A stretch of DNA of 64,000 nt from Streptomyces sp. NBC_00353 (GCF_036108815.1 NZ_CP107985.1:6131001-6195000); one strand, 5' to 3'. Counted from the stretch's first letter, positions 1 through 9,081 are shown. Program-made: numbers and translations. The notes: generated from the sequence alone by a model not told the origin.

Positions 1-46
1 CGACAGGATGTGAATAGAAGCATCACAGACGCGAGGAGGCATTGCC

Positions 47-1708
47 ATGTCAGGACCCCGCCCCGTACGGGCACCGCGCGGTACGGAACTGAGCGCCCTG
101 GGATGGCAGCAGGAAGCCGCCCTCCGCATGCTGCAGAACAACCTCGACCCCGAGGTCGCCGAGCACCCCGACAAGCTCGTCGTCTACGGCGGCACGGGCA
201 AGGCGGCCCGCGACTGGCGCTCGTTCGACGCGATGGTGCGCACGCTGCAGACGCTCAAGCAGGACGAGACGATGCTCGTCCAGTCCGGGCGGCCGGTCGG
301 CGTCATGCAGACCCACGAGTGGGCGCCGCGTGTCCTGATCGCCAACTCCAACCTGGTCGGCGACTGGGCGAACTGGGAGGAGTTCCGCCGCCTGGAGGCG
401 CTCGGGCTCACCATGTACGGCCAGATGACCGCCGGGTCGTGGATCTACATCGGCACGCAGGGCATCCTGCAGGGCACGTACGAGACGTTCGCCGCCGTCG
501 CCGCGAAGAAGTTCAACGGGACGCTTGCCGGGACGATCACCCTGACCGCCGGACTCGGCGGCATGGGCGGCGCCCAGCCGCTCGCGGTCACCATGAACGA
601 CGGCGTCGCGATCTGTATCGACTGCGACCCGCGCGCCATCGAGCGCCGCATCGAGCACCGCTACCTGGATGTGCGCGCCGACTCCCTCGAGCACGCGCTC
701 CAGCTCGCCGTCGAGGCGCGCGACGCGCGCAAGCCGCTCTCCATCGGGCTGCTCGGCAACGCGGCGGAGCTGCTGCCCCGGATGCTCGCCGAGGGCGCCC
801 CGATCGACATCGTCACCGACCAGACCAGCGCGCACGACCCGCTCGCGTACCTCCCGATCGGCGTCGACTTCGACGACATGGCCTCGTACGCCGCAGAGAA
901 GCCCGCCGACTTCACGCAGCGGGCCCGCGAGGCGATGGCCAAGCACGTCGAGGCGATGGTCGGCTTCATGGACGCCGGGGCCGAGGTCTTCGACTACGGC
1001 AACTCGATCCGCGGCGAGGCCCAGCTGGCGGGCTACGACCGGGCATTCGACTTCCCCGGGTTCGTCCCCGCGTACATCCGGCCGCTGTTCTGCGAGGGCA
1101 AGGGCCCGTTCCGCTGGGCCGCGCTGTCCGGCGAGGCGTCGGACATCCACAAGACCGACAAGGCGATGCTCGAACTCTTCCCCGAGAACGAGTCGCTGCA
1201 CCGGTGGATCAAGATGGCCGGCGAACGCGTCCACTTCCAGGGGCTGCCCGCCCGGATCTGCTGGCTCGGCTACGGCGAGCGCGACCGTGCCGGCGAGCGG
1301 TTCAACGACATGGTGGCCAGCGGTGAGCTGGCCGCGCCGCTGGCGATCGGCCGCGACCACCTGGACTGCGGGTCGGTGGCGTCCCCGTACCGCGAGACCG
1401 AGGCGATGCTCGACGGGTCCGACGCGATTGCGGACTGGCCGCTGCTGAACGCCATGGTCAACGTGGCGTCCGGCGCCTCCTGGGTCTCCATCCACCACGG
1501 TGGCGGCGTCGGGATGGGGCGCTCCATCCACGCGGGGCAGGTGACCGTGGCCGACGGCACGAAGCTGGCGGGCGAGAAGATCCGCCGGGTGCTGACGAAC
1601 GACCCGGGCATGGGCGTCATCCGGCACGTCGATGCCGGGTACGACATCGCGGAGTCCGTCGCCGCGGACAAGGGCGTGCGGGTGCCGATGACCGAGGGCG
1701 GGCAGTGA
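47..1708 (+). CDS. hutU: Urocanate hydratase
   Basis: Converts urocanate to 4-imidazolone-5-propionate, the second step of histidine degradation, in the cytosol with tightly bound NAD+. At 553 aa it is the usual length for the family. Visible family motifs are YGGTGKAARDW near residue 47, the glycine-rich NAD-binding stretch GLGGMGGAQP near 170, the cysteine-containing DHLDCGS near 440 and HHGGGVGMGRS near 484. The ATG is preceded by GAGGAGG at 32-38. The stop overlaps the next gene by 4 bp, so the two are probably translationally coupled. The histidase gene hutH is not in the window. Confidence 0.97.
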   Translation: MSGPRPVRAPRGTELSALGWQQEAALRMLQNNLDPEVAEHPDKLVVYGGTGKAARDWRSFDAMVRTLQTLKQDETMLVQSGRPVGVMQTHEWAPRVLIANSNLVGDWANWEEFRRLEALGLTMYGQMTAGSWIYIGTQGILQGTYETFAAVAAKKFNGTLAGTITLTAGLGGMGGAQPLAVTMNDGVAICIDCDPRAIERRIEHRYLDVRADSLEHALQLAVEARDARKPLSIGLLGNAAELLPRMLAEGAPIDIVTDQTSAHDPLAYLPIGVDFDDMASYAAEKPADFTQRAREAMAKHVEAMVGFMDAGAEVFDYGNSIRGEAQLAGYDRAFDFPGFVPAYIRPLFCEGKGPFRWAALSGEASDIHKTDKAMLELFPENESLHRWIKMAGERVHFQGLPARICWLGYGERDRAGERFNDMVASGELAAPLAIGRDHLDCGSVASPYRETEAMLDGSDAIADWPLLNAMVNVASGASWVSIHHGGGVGMGRSIHAGQVTVADGTKLAGEKIRRVLTNDPGMGVIRHVDAGYDIAESVAADKGVRVPMTEGGQ

Positions 1709-3066
1709 CGGTGCCCGGCGCGGCCGGCTCGGTGGGGGGTTCGCTGTCGGGCGCGGGTTCACCTGCGCCCACCCTCCGCCGCGGCTCTGAAGGCGGGGGA
1801 GACGCTTCCCTCGCCCCGCGGAACGAAGGCCCGCAAGTCTCCTTCCAGAGCATGTGGAAGGAGCTCGCTCCCATCGGGCGGCATCCCGGGAGCGGCGGCT
1901 ACCGCCGCTACGCCTGGACCGCCGCCGACGGTGACTGCCGTGCCTGGTTCCGGGCGCAGGCCGAAGCCCGTGGGCTCGTGCACGAGGTCGACCGGAACGG
2001 GAACCAGTGGGCCTGGCTCGGGGATCCGCTCGGTGACGACGCCGTCGTCACCGGGTCGCACCTCGACTCCGTGCCCGACGGCGGCGCCTTCGACGGGCCG
2101 CTCGGTGTGGTCTCCTCCTTCGCCGCGTTCGATGAACTCCGCCGCAGGGGAGCGGAGTTCACCCGTCCGTTCGCCATCACCAACTTCGGTGACGAGGAAG
2201 GGGCCCGGTTCGGGCTCGCGTGTGTCGGGTCCCGGCTCGCCGCCGGGCAGCTGACCGTCGAGAAGGCGCACCAGCTCCGCGACGGCGACGGCATCACACT
2301 GCCGCAGGCCATGGAGGCCGCCGGTTACGACCCCGAGGCCATCGGCCCGGACCCCGAACGGCTGGCCCGTATCGGTGCGTTCGTCGAGCTCCACGTCGAA
2401 CAGGGGCGCTCCCTCGACCTCACCGGCGACCCGGTCGGTATCGCCTCCGCCATCTGGCCGCACGGCCGCTGGCGGTTCGACTTCCGGGGCGAGGCCAACC
2501 ACGCGGGCACCACCCGGCTCGTGGACCGGCGCGACCCGATGCTCACCTACGCCGAGACCGTGCTGGCCGCCCGTCGCGAGGCGCAGCTCACCGGCGCCCT
2601 CGCCACTTTCGGCAAGATCGCCGTAGAGCCGAACGGGGTCAACGCCATCCCCTCCCTCGTCCGGGGCTGGCTCGACTCGCGAGCCGCCGACCAGGACACC
2701 CTCGACGCCGTCGTCACCGGCATCGAGCGGGCCGCCCGGGAACACGCCGAGCGCGCGGGCATCGATCTCGATGTCGTACGGGAGTCCTTCACGCCCGTCG
2801 TGGAGTTCCAGCACGCCCTGCGCGACGAACTCGGCAAGATCCTGACGGGCAGGGGCGCGGACGACGCGGGCCGCGCCGTACCCGTCCTCGGCACCGGCGC
2901 CGGGCACGATGCGGGTATTTTGTCCGCTTCGGTCCCTACCGCCATGCTGTTCGTACGGAACCCCACCGGGATCTCGCACTCGCCGGCCGAACACGCCGCC
3001 GAGGACGACTGCGCGGCCGGGGTGATCGCACTCGCCGATGTACTGGAAGGTCTCGCGTGCAGCTGA
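1705..3066 (+). CDS. M20 family amidohydrolase (allantoate amidohydrolase / N-carbamoyl amino acid hydrolase type)
   Basis: Zn-dependent amidase of the M20 peptidase family, closest in look to allantoate amidohydrolases and N-carbamoyl-L-amino-acid hydrolases. Metal-binding motifs are present: GSHLDSVPDGG near residue 117, GDEEGARFG near 162, ELHVEQG near 230 and SHSPAEHA near the C-terminus. The GTG at 1705 overlaps the hutU stop, but the first ~49 residues are low-complexity. The conserved part starts at MWKELAPIGRH, so an ATG at 1852 is an alternative start. Lying between hutU and hutF, with no HutG seen here, it may hydrolyse N-formylglutamate. That role is inferred from context only. Confidence 0.88.
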   Translation: MTVPGAAGSVGGSLSGAGSPAPTLRRGSEGGGDASLAPRNEGPQVSFQSMWKELAPIGRHPGSGGYRRYAWTAADGDCRAWFRAQAEARGLVHEVDRNGNQWAWLGDPLGDDAVVTGSHLDSVPDGGAFDGPLGVVSSFAAFDELRRRGAEFTRPFAITNFGDEEGARFGLACVGSRLAAGQLTVEKAHQLRDGDGITLPQAMEAAGYDPEAIGPDPERLARIGAFVELHVEQGRSLDLTGDPVGIASAIWPHGRWRFDFRGEANHAGTTRLVDRRDPMLTYAETVLAARREAQLTGALATFGKIAVEPNGVNAIPSLVRGWLDSRAADQDTLDAVVTGIERAAREHAERAGIDLDVVRESFTPVVEFQHALRDELGKILTGRGADDAGRAVPVLGTGAGHDAGILSASVPTAMLFVRNPTGISHSPAEHAAEDDCAAGVIALADVLEGLACS

Positions 3067-4442
3067 CAACGACACCGACGGGAAAGCACGACACCGCGAC
3101 GTTCTGGCTGTCCCACGCCTGGCTCGGCACCCATGTCGAGCCGGGCGTCACCCTGGACGTCGCCGACGGGCGGATCGCCGGGGTCCGTACCGGCGTCGAC
3201 GCCCCGCCGCCGGGCGCCACCGTGCTGCGGGGGCTCACTCTTCCCGGTCTCGCCAACGCCCACTCGCACGCCTTCCACCGCGCCCTGCGCTCCACCGTCC
3301 AGGTCGGCTCCGGCACCTTCTGGACCTGGCGCGAGCTCATGTACCAGGTGTCGTCCCGGCTCACCCCCGAGACGTATTACGACCTCGCCCGCGCCGTGTA
3401 CGCCGAGATGGCGCTGGCCGGCATCACCGCCGTCGGTGAGTTCCACTATCTGCACCACGCGCCGGGCGGAGTCCCGTACAACAACCCGAACGCGATGGGT
3501 GAGGCCCTGATCGCCGCCGCCGACGCGGCCGGTATCCGGATCACACTGCTGGACACCGCCTATCTCGCCGCCGGGTTCGGGCAGCGGGCCGGGCAGTACC
3601 AGCAGCCCAACCAGCACCAGCTGCGGTTCTCCGACACCACAGCCGAGGCCTGGGCCGAACGTGCTTCCCTCCTCAAGGACACCGACCACGCCCTGATCGG
3701 CGCGGCCGTCCACTCCGTGCGCGCCGTGCCCGCCGGGCAGCTCGCCACCGTGGCCGCATGGGCCGAGGGACGGCAGGCCCCCCTCCATGTCCACCTCTCC
3801 GAACAGGTTGCGGAGAACGAGGCCTGCCAGGCCGCCCACGGCTGTTCCCCCACCCGGCTCCTCGCCGACCACGGGGTCCTCGGGCCGCGCACCACCGGCA
3901 TCCACAACACCCACCTCAGCGGCGAGGACATCACGCTGCTCGGCTCCTCGGCCACCGGCACCTGCATGTGCCCCACCACCGAACGCGACCTGGCCGACGG
4001 CATCGGCCCCGCCGTAGCGCTCCAGCGCGCGGGCTCGCCGCTCTCCCTGGGCAGCGACAGCCACGCCGTGATCGACCTCTTCGAAGAGGCACGCGCGATG
4101 GAGCTCAACGAGCGCCTGCGCACCCAGGCCCGCGGCCACTGGACCGCGGCCGCGCTGCTGCGCGCCGCCACCGCCGACGGACACGCCGCACTCGGCCGTC
4201 CCGACGCGGGCACCCTCGAACCGGGCTCCCTCGCCGACTTCACCACCGTGGCCCTGGACTCCGTCAGAACAGCGGGACCGGCGCCCCGACTGGCGGCCGA
4301 AGCAGCCGTATTCGCCGCCTCCGCCGCCGATGTGCGGCATACGGTCGTGGCAGGCCGGCACATCGTCCGCGACGGGCAGCACGCACTCGTCGAGGACGTA
4401 CCCGCAGCACTCGCCTCGGCCATCGCCGTCCTGCACGGCTGA
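3057..4442 (+). CDS. hutF: Formimidoylglutamate deiminase
   Basis: Amidohydrolase-superfamily enzyme that deiminates N-formimidoyl-L-glutamate to N-formyl-L-glutamate and ammonia. The metal-binding HxH sits in LANAHSHAFHRAL near residue 67. Further landmarks are HVHLSEQ near 245, GIHNTHL near 280 and SLGSDSHAVIDLFEE near 335. It is 461 aa, typical for HutF. The GTG start is chosen because GGAAGG lies 6-7 bases upstream. It overlaps the end of the M20 gene by 10 bp, and 32 bp separate it from hutI. It belongs to the same operon and defines the two-step formylglutamate branch of histidine degradation. Confidence 0.93.
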   Translation: MQLTTTPTGKHDTATFWLSHAWLGTHVEPGVTLDVADGRIAGVRTGVDAPPPGATVLRGLTLPGLANAHSHAFHRALRSTVQVGSGTFWTWRELMYQVSSRLTPETYYDLARAVYAEMALAGITAVGEFHYLHHAPGGVPYNNPNAMGEALIAAADAAGIRITLLDTAYLAAGFGQRAGQYQQPNQHQLRFSDTTAEAWAERASLLKDTDHALIGAAVHSVRAVPAGQLATVAAWAEGRQAPLHVHLSEQVAENEACQAAHGCSPTRLLADHGVLGPRTTGIHNTHLSGEDITLLGSSATGTCMCPTTERDLADGIGPAVALQRAGSPLSLGSDSHAVIDLFEEARAMELNERLRTQARGHWTAAALLRAATADGHAALGRPDAGTLEPGSLADFTTVALDSVRTAGPAPRLAAEAAVFAASAADVRHTVVAGRHIVRDGQHALVEDVPAALASAIAVLHG

Positions 4443-4474
4443 CGCCGGACCCTCGCAAGGAGAGCAGCCCACCG

Positions 4475-5647
4475 ATGACGACGACCGCCATCACCAACAT
4501 CGCCAGTCTGGTCACCAACGACCCCTCCCTCGGTGACAATTCCCCCCTGGGCCTGATCCTGGACGCGGCCGTCGTCATCGAGGGCGACCGCGTCGTCTGG
4601 ACCGGTGAGTCGAGCAAAGCACCCGCCACTGACAACGCCGTCGACGCGGGCGGCCGCGCGGTGATCCCGGGGTTCGTCGACTCCCACTCGCATCTCCTCT
4701 TCGCGGGCGACCGCACCCAGGAGTTCAACGCCCGGATGTCCGGCCGCCCTTACACCGCCGGCGGCATCAGGACCACCGTCGCCGCCACCCGTGCCGCCAC
4801 CGACGACGAGCTCTCGGCCAACGTCGTCCGCTATCTGACAGAGGCACTCCGTCAGGGCACCACCACGTTCGAGACCAAGTCCGGCTACGGGCTCACCGTC
4901 GAGGACGAGGCCCGCGCCCTGCGTATCGCGGCCCGCCACACCGACGAGGTCACCTACCTCGGCGCCCACGTCGTGTCCCCCGACTACGCCGACGATCCTG
5001 CCGGGTACGTCGACCTGGTGACCGGACCGATGCTCGACGCCTGTGCCCCGTACGCCCGTTGGGTCGACGTCTTCTGCGAGAAGGGCGCGTTCGACGGCGA
5101 CCAGGCCCGTGCGATCCTCACCGCCGGCATGGCCAAGGGCCTCCACCCCCGCGTCCACGCCAACCAGCTCAGCTACGGCCCCGGTGTCCAGCTCGCCGTC
5201 GAGCTCGACGCCGCGTCCGCCGACCACTGCACCCACCTGACCGACGCGGACGTCGACGCCCTCGCCCAGGGCAACACCGTTGCCACGCTCCTCCCCGGCG
5301 CCGAGTTCTCCACCCGCGCCGACTGGCCCGACGCCCGCCGCATCCTGGACGCGGGCGCCACCGTCGCGCTCTCCACGGACTGCAACCCGGGCTCGTCGTT
5401 CACTTCCTCCATGCCCTTCTGCGTCGCCCTCGCCGTGCGCGACATGGGCATGACTCCGGACGAGGCCCTCTGGTCCGCCACCGCGGGCGGCGCCGCGGCC
5501 CTGCGCCGCACGGACATCGGCCGCATCGCCCCCGGCGCCCGCGCCGACCTGGTCCTCCTCGACGCCCCCAGCCATGTCCACCTCGCCTACCGGCCGGGTG
5601 TCCCGCTGGTCCAGGCGGTCTGGCAGCGCGGCGAACGCACGCTCTGA
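4475..5647 (+). CDS. hutI: Imidazolonepropionase
   Basis: Hydrolyses 4-imidazolone-5-propionate to N-formimidoyl-L-glutamate, linking hutU and hutF. Metal ligands are seen in FVDSHSHLLFAGDR near residue 70 (HxH), HANQLS near 228, DHCTHLTD near 248 and STDCNPGSS near 303. Length is 390 aa, normal for the family. The ATG has a strong AAGGAG at 4457-4462. It is the last gene of the hut operon. The hairpin at 5681-5723 follows and faces the convergent sigma-factor gene. Confidence 0.95.
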   Translation: MTTTAITNIASLVTNDPSLGDNSPLGLILDAAVVIEGDRVVWTGESSKAPATDNAVDAGGRAVIPGFVDSHSHLLFAGDRTQEFNARMSGRPYTAGGIRTTVAATRAATDDELSANVVRYLTEALRQGTTTFETKSGYGLTVEDEARALRIAARHTDEVTYLGAHVVSPDYADDPAGYVDLVTGPMLDACAPYARWVDVFCEKGAFDGDQARAILTAGMAKGLHPRVHANQLSYGPGVQLAVELDAASADHCTHLTDADVDALAQGNTVATLLPGAEFSTRADWPDARRILDAGATVALSTDCNPGSSFTSSMPFCVALAVRDMGMTPDEALWSATAGGAAALRRTDIGRIAPGARADLVLLDAPSHVHLAYRPGVPLVQAVWQRGERTL

Positions 5648-5680
5648 CCGCGTCGACGACGCGCCGACACCACGTCAGTC

Positions 5681-5723
5681 ATGCGGAAGGACCTGCCCGT
5701 TGACGGGTCAGGTCCTTCCGCAT
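5681..5723. terminator. Bidirectional terminator between hutI and the sigma-factor gene
   Basis: A perfect 15-bp inverted repeat: 5681-5695 pairs with 5709-5723, and the inner CCCGT/ACGGG can extend the stem. It lies between the converging ends of hutI and the sigma gene and could stop transcription from both sides. There is no clear T-tract, as is common in Streptomyces. Confidence 0.75.
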
Positions 5724-5760
5724 GATGAGGTCGCGCAACGGCGCAGAACGTGCCGGGGAA

Positions 5761-6729
5761 TCACTCCTCCAGCGTCAGGCCCTTCCTGAGCTTGACCAGC
5801 GTCCGGGAGAGCAGCCGCGAGACATGCATCTGGGAGATGCCGAGCTCCTCACCGATCTCCGACTGCGTCATATTGGCGACGAAGCGGAGCGAGAGGATCT
5901 TCCGGTCGCGGCCGGGCAGCGAGGCGATCAGCGGCTTCAGGGACTCGACGTACTCAACGCCTGCGAGTCCGTGGTCCTCGTAGCCGATCCGGTCGGCCAG
6001 CGCACCCTCGGTGTCGTCCTCCATGGGCTTGGCGTCGAGTGAGCTCGCGGTGTACGCGTTGCTCGCGGCCATGCCCTCGACGACCTCGTCGTCGCTGAGT
6101 CCGAGGCGGTCGGCGAGTTCGCCCACGGTGGGCGCCCGGTCCAGGCGCTGGGCGAGCTCGTCGCCCGCCTTGGCCAGGTCGATCCGCAACTCCTGCAGTC
6201 GTCGCGGGACGCGCACGGACCAACTGGTGTCGCGGAAGAAACGCTTGATCTCGCCGATGATGGTGGGCATCGCGAAGGTGGGGAACTCGACGCCCCGGCT
6301 GAGCTCGAACCGGTCGATCGCCTTGATCAGGCCGATGGTGCCGACCTGGACGATGTCCTCCATCGGTTCGCTGCGGGAGCGGAACCGGGAGGCGGCGAAC
6401 TTGACCAGGGCCAGGTTGAGTTCGACGAGCGTGTTGCGTACGTACGCATGCTCGTGGGTGCCCTCTTCGAGGGATTCGAGCCGCGCGAAGAGCGTCTTCG
6501 AAAGCGCTCTGGCGTCCAGCGGACCCACTTCGGAGTACGGCGGGATCTCGGGAAGGTCTTCGAGACCGTCGCCGATGCTGCTGGTCGTGCTGGTGTTGCG
6601 GATACTGCTGGTGTTGCTGCTGCGCGGGCCGGGTACGGCAACCGTTGCAGGGGAGTCTGATTCGGTCAGTCCCTGAGGACATGCTGACGTTGCGTTGTGG
6701 GTACGCGTTCCGTCGAGCCGGGGCGACAT
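5761..6729 (-). CDS. SigB/SigF-type RNA polymerase sigma factor
   Basis: Alternative sigma factor of the SigB/SigF/SigG group (sigma-70 family with regions 2, 3 and 4), 322 aa from this start. Region 2 is recognisable in VEFPTFAMPTIIGEIKRFFR near residues 155-175 followed by SWSVRVPRRLQE. Region 4 is at the C-terminus with a helix-turn-helix ending in EIGEELGISQMHVSRLLSR. The first ~75 residues are Ser/Thr-rich and variable. The start was chosen at the ATG preceded by GGAGGAG; an ATG at 6753 is possible but has a weaker site. Synteny suggests the SigI group of S. coelicolor, which I cannot confirm. It is divergent from a STAS antagonist and near an RsbW-like kinase, so control by partner switching is likely. 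Confidence 0.93.
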   Translation of the reverse strand: MSPRLDGTRTHNATSACPQGLTESDSPATVAVPGPRSSNTSSIRNTSTTSSIGDGLEDLPEIPPYSEVGPLDARALSKTLFARLESLEEGTHEHAYVRNTLVELNLALVKFAASRFRSRSEPMEDIVQVGTIGLIKAIDRFELSRGVEFPTFAMPTIIGEIKRFFRDTSWSVRVPRRLQELRIDLAKAGDELAQRLDRAPTVGELADRLGLSDDEVVEGMAASNAYTASSLDAKPMEDDTEGALADRIGYEDHGLAGVEYVESLKPLIASLPGRDRKILSLRFVANMTQSEIGEELGISQMHVSRLLSRTLVKLRKGLTLEE

Positions 6730-7049
6730 GGTCTCCTCCATCGTTCTCGGCATATGGCTGCCGATGCCCTTACGTGTTCCTGCGGTGAAGCGGCGCCTCC
6801 AAAGCCGGTCGTGTTTTCGGTGTCCTCCTACCCTTACCCGGTCCGGACGGCGAGTTACAACTGCCAATTGATGCTAAATGTCCGGTTTGTTGGGTTCCTC
6901 GGCTACCGCGTGGCGCACGGAACGCGTACTGTTTTACGAAAGCCAGCGACAGCTGCACACGCAACCGCATGCACAGTGACAGTCGGTGACGCGTGAGCGG
7001 TGACGCAGGCAGTGACGTTGGCAATGACGAACGGCGAAGAGGGACGGGC
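6730..7049. other. Intergenic region between divergent sigma-factor and STAS genes
   Basis: A 320-base gap containing the control regions of two divergent genes. Its GC is lower than the flanking genes around 6840-6900. I see one candidate SigB-type promoter reading toward the sigma gene (listed separately) and nothing convincing toward the STAS gene. Confidence 0.6.
6834..6858 (-). promoter_or_regulatory. Candidate SigB/SigF-type promoter for the sigma-factor gene
   Basis: On the minus strand the motif GTAA, a 15-base spacer and GGGTAA resembles the GTTT-N14-16-GGGTAY pattern of SigB/SigF-type promoters. It lies about 105 bases upstream of the chosen ATG, which would fit autoregulation. The -35 half is imperfect, so the call is weak. 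Confidence 0.3.
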
Positions 7050-7418
7050 ATGGACGGCCAGACGGTCGGCAGTGCGAACCGGGGTCGACTTCAGGTCGAG
7101 GTCCGGACCGAGGGGCGCAGCGAGGTCGTGACGCCGGTGGGTGAGCTGGATCACCACACCGCCGACCTGCTCCGCGAACCCTTGGAGAGCGCGGTCGAGC
7201 AAGGGCGTGTGCGCCTGGTGGTCGACTGTTCGCGACTCGAATTCTGTGATTCCACCGGGCTCAACGTGCTGCTCGGTGCGCGCCTCAAGGCGGAGGCGGC
7301 CGGGGGAGGGGTCCATTTGGCCGGAATGCTGCCGGTGGTGGCGAGGGTCTTCGAGATCACTGGGGCCGAGGCGGTCTTCACCGTCCACGACTCCCTCGAA
7401 GAGGCTCTGGACACCTGA
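7050..7418 (+). CDS. STAS-domain anti-sigma factor antagonist
   Basis: A 122-aa SpoIIAA/RsbV-type protein. In this family the unphosphorylated form binds an RsbW-like kinase and frees the sigma factor. The STAS fold runs from about residue 12 to 115. The phosphorylatable serine is in CDSTGLNVLLGAR near residue 68, preceded by the hydrophobic strand VRLVVDCSRLEF. The ATG at 7050 has GAAGAGGGA just upstream; longer readings from 6993 are less likely. The kinase-like gene lies 230 bp downstream on the same strand. Confidence 0.92.
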   Translation: MDGQTVGSANRGRLQVEVRTEGRSEVVTPVGELDHHTADLLREPLESAVEQGRVRLVVDCSRLEFCDSTGLNVLLGARLKAEAAGGGVHLAGMLPVVARVFEITGAEAVFTVHDSLEEALDT

Positions 7419-7649
7419 TCGTGACGCGGTTCATGGCGTCGGGCGCCGGGAGTGTTGCCCGGGTCACGCGATCCGCGTGGGCGAAGTGGGTGTTGTCACG
7501 ATTCGGCCGGGCAGGAGAGACCCCGCGAGCCCGGGGCGTCCTGCACACTCTGTAGCTGGTCGGTACCTGTACAGAACCTGTGCCGGTTTCCGAATCTGTA
7601 TCTGTATCTGTTCGATGGCGACATGGTGAATCGGTGAGGTGAAGCGCTG

Positions 7650-8153
7650 ATGAGCACCACCCGGCAGCATCAGCCGGGCGACCTCGGCCGCGAGCCGGAG
7701 GGCGCGGGCGACGGCGCCGGCACACCCTCCGCCGAGCCGGTCGAGCGACAGTGGCGCACGCTGCCGTTGCGGCAGGCCAGCGGCATCGTGCCGGCAGCCC
7801 GCGATTTCGCCCGCCAGGCCCTGCGTGACTGGGGCTGGCTCCCCGCGTCGAGCGCCGACCGCCGCGCGGCTGCCGAAGACGTCCTGCTGGTCGTCTCGGA
7901 GCTGGTCACCAACGCCTGTCTGCACGCGGAGGGGCCCGAGGAACTGCGCATCGGCTGCACCTCGAAGGTGCTGCGGGTGGAGGTTCTCGACGGCGGAGCG
8001 GGACAGCCCGCACCCCGCACCCCGCACCGTGCCGGCCGGCCCGGCGGGCACGGCATGTTCATCGTCCAGCGGCTCTGTCTGGACTGGGGGGTCCTGCGGG
8101 TGCCGGGTGAACCCGGCAAGACCGTCTGGGCGGAGCTGGCCGCCCCTGCGTAG
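7650..8153 (+). CDS. RsbW-like ATP-binding anti-sigma regulatory protein (HATPase_c)
   Basis: A 167-aa protein with a GHKL ATPase fold like SpoIIAB/RsbW. The N box is ELVTNACLHA near residue 88, the G1 box DGGAGQ near 113 and the glycine-rich lid GRPGGHGMFIVQRL near 130. The first ~35 residues are low-complexity. In the family such proteins bind and inhibit a sigma factor and phosphorylate the STAS antagonist. Its neighbours here, a STAS protein and a sigma factor, are the obvious partners, but specificity is not shown by sequence. The ATG has GGTGAAG upstream. A strong terminator follows at 8201-8223. Confidence 0.88.
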   Translation: MSTTRQHQPGDLGREPEGAGDGAGTPSAEPVERQWRTLPLRQASGIVPAARDFARQALRDWGWLPASSADRRAAAEDVLLVVSELVTNACLHAEGPEELRIGCTSKVLRVEVLDGGAGQPAPRTPHRAGRPGGHGMFIVQRLCLDWGVLRVPGEPGKTVWAELAAPA

Positions 8154-8200
8154 TCACGGGCCCGCCCCCGACTCCGTACCCCTGACTTTGCATCCCCGAA

Positions 8201-8229
8201 GAGCGCGCCGGATCGGCGCGCTCTTTGTC
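8201..8229 (+). terminator. Rho-independent terminator after the RsbW-like gene
   Basis: A 10-bp perfect stem (8201-8210 with 8214-8223) with a 3-base loop, followed by a T-rich run. It separates the sigma-regulator genes from the surface-protein cluster. Confidence 0.8.
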
Positions 8230-8341
8230 TTCCCTCCATAAGGCCTCAGGCGTACCTTGAGCGCCCAATCTGATGTGTCGTCAGTAACTTGCGTCGATGT
8301 GATGCGGCGTGCGGCGACCACCGGCATGAGGGGAACTCGAG

Positions 8342-9007
8342 GTGTCGTACCCGAAGCGAACAGCTCTCGCCCTGGCGTCCGCGCTGGCCGGCTCGGTGGT
8401 GCTGCTGGCCGCGCCCGCCGCACACGCCACGGTCGTGGACGTCGACTACCAGTGCAAGACCCCGATCGGGGACAAGAGTGCCGTATCGCCCATCGACATC
8501 AAGGGCGTGAAGAGCGGCACCGGCTACACGCTCACGATGTCCTTCCAGAAGGGCGTCTCGTCCAGCCCCGTCGAACTGGGCAAGGGCGCCATGAAGCCCA
8601 GCGCGGTGATCCGGCTGGGCGGCGCCGAATCGGGCCAGGTGCAGGTCTCGGGACCGGCGAACGCCGCGGCGATCCCGGCCAACACCCCCATCAAGATCAG
8701 TGACTTGACGGGTACGTACACCCCGAAGAAGAGCGGCAAGGTCGGCTTCACCGCCGGGGTGCTCACCATCAAGGCTCTCGGTACGACCACGACCTGCACC
8801 CCGGGCAACAGCCCCAAGCCGTCGCTGGAGCTCGATGTGACGGCGGCGGGCGGCGCGCAGAACACGTCGGACAACGGCGGTCAGCTGCCGAAGACCGGTC
8901 CGCTGGACTCCGCGACGGCGCTCGGGACGCTCGGCGGCACGGTGCTGCTGACCGGTGCGGCCGGAGTGCTGTGGCTGACCCGGCGCGGGCAGCGGGCCAT
9001 CGGCTGA
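8342..9007 (+). CDS. LPXTG-anchored surface protein with a single Cys-bridged domain
   Basis: An exported 221-aa protein of unknown function. Residues 1-30 form a signal peptide ending AAHA. Residues ~31-165 form a domain containing CKTPIGDK near the start and TTTTCTPG near residue 145; the two cysteines probably form a disulfide. A sorting signal follows: LPKTG near residue 183, a hydrophobic helix (about 193-213) and the charged tail RRGQR. This is a sortase substrate layout. The same domain occurs as the second domain of the protein at 11259-12704. The start is GTG 8342 with GAGGGGAA upstream. It is the first gene of a four-gene same-strand cluster. Confidence 0.88.
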   Translation: MSYPKRTALALASALAGSVVLLAAPAAHATVVDVDYQCKTPIGDKSAVSPIDIKGVKSGTGYTLTMSFQKGVSSSPVELGKGAMKPSAVIRLGGAESGQVQVSGPANAAAIPANTPIKISDLTGTYTPKKSGKVGFTAGVLTIKALGTTTTCTPGNSPKPSLELDVTAAGGAQNTSDNGGQLPKTGPLDSATALGTLGGTVLLTGAAGVLWLTRRGQRAIG

Positions 9008-9081
9008 GCCACGAACCGCGCCACCGCAACACCCCATGGCCGCTACAGCCACAGTCCCCGTCCGCGCACCGTACGCACACG

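Noticed and set aside
50..1762. A 570-codon open frame on the minus strand opposite hutU
   Set aside because: Typical antisense shadow of a GC-rich gene; its translation is Gly/Arg/Val-rich without any family motif, while hutU is unmistakable.
1705..1851. First 49 residues of the M20 hydrolase as a signal peptide
   Set aside because: Gly/Ser/Pro-rich with no hydrophobic core; more likely untranslated or a poorly conserved extension.
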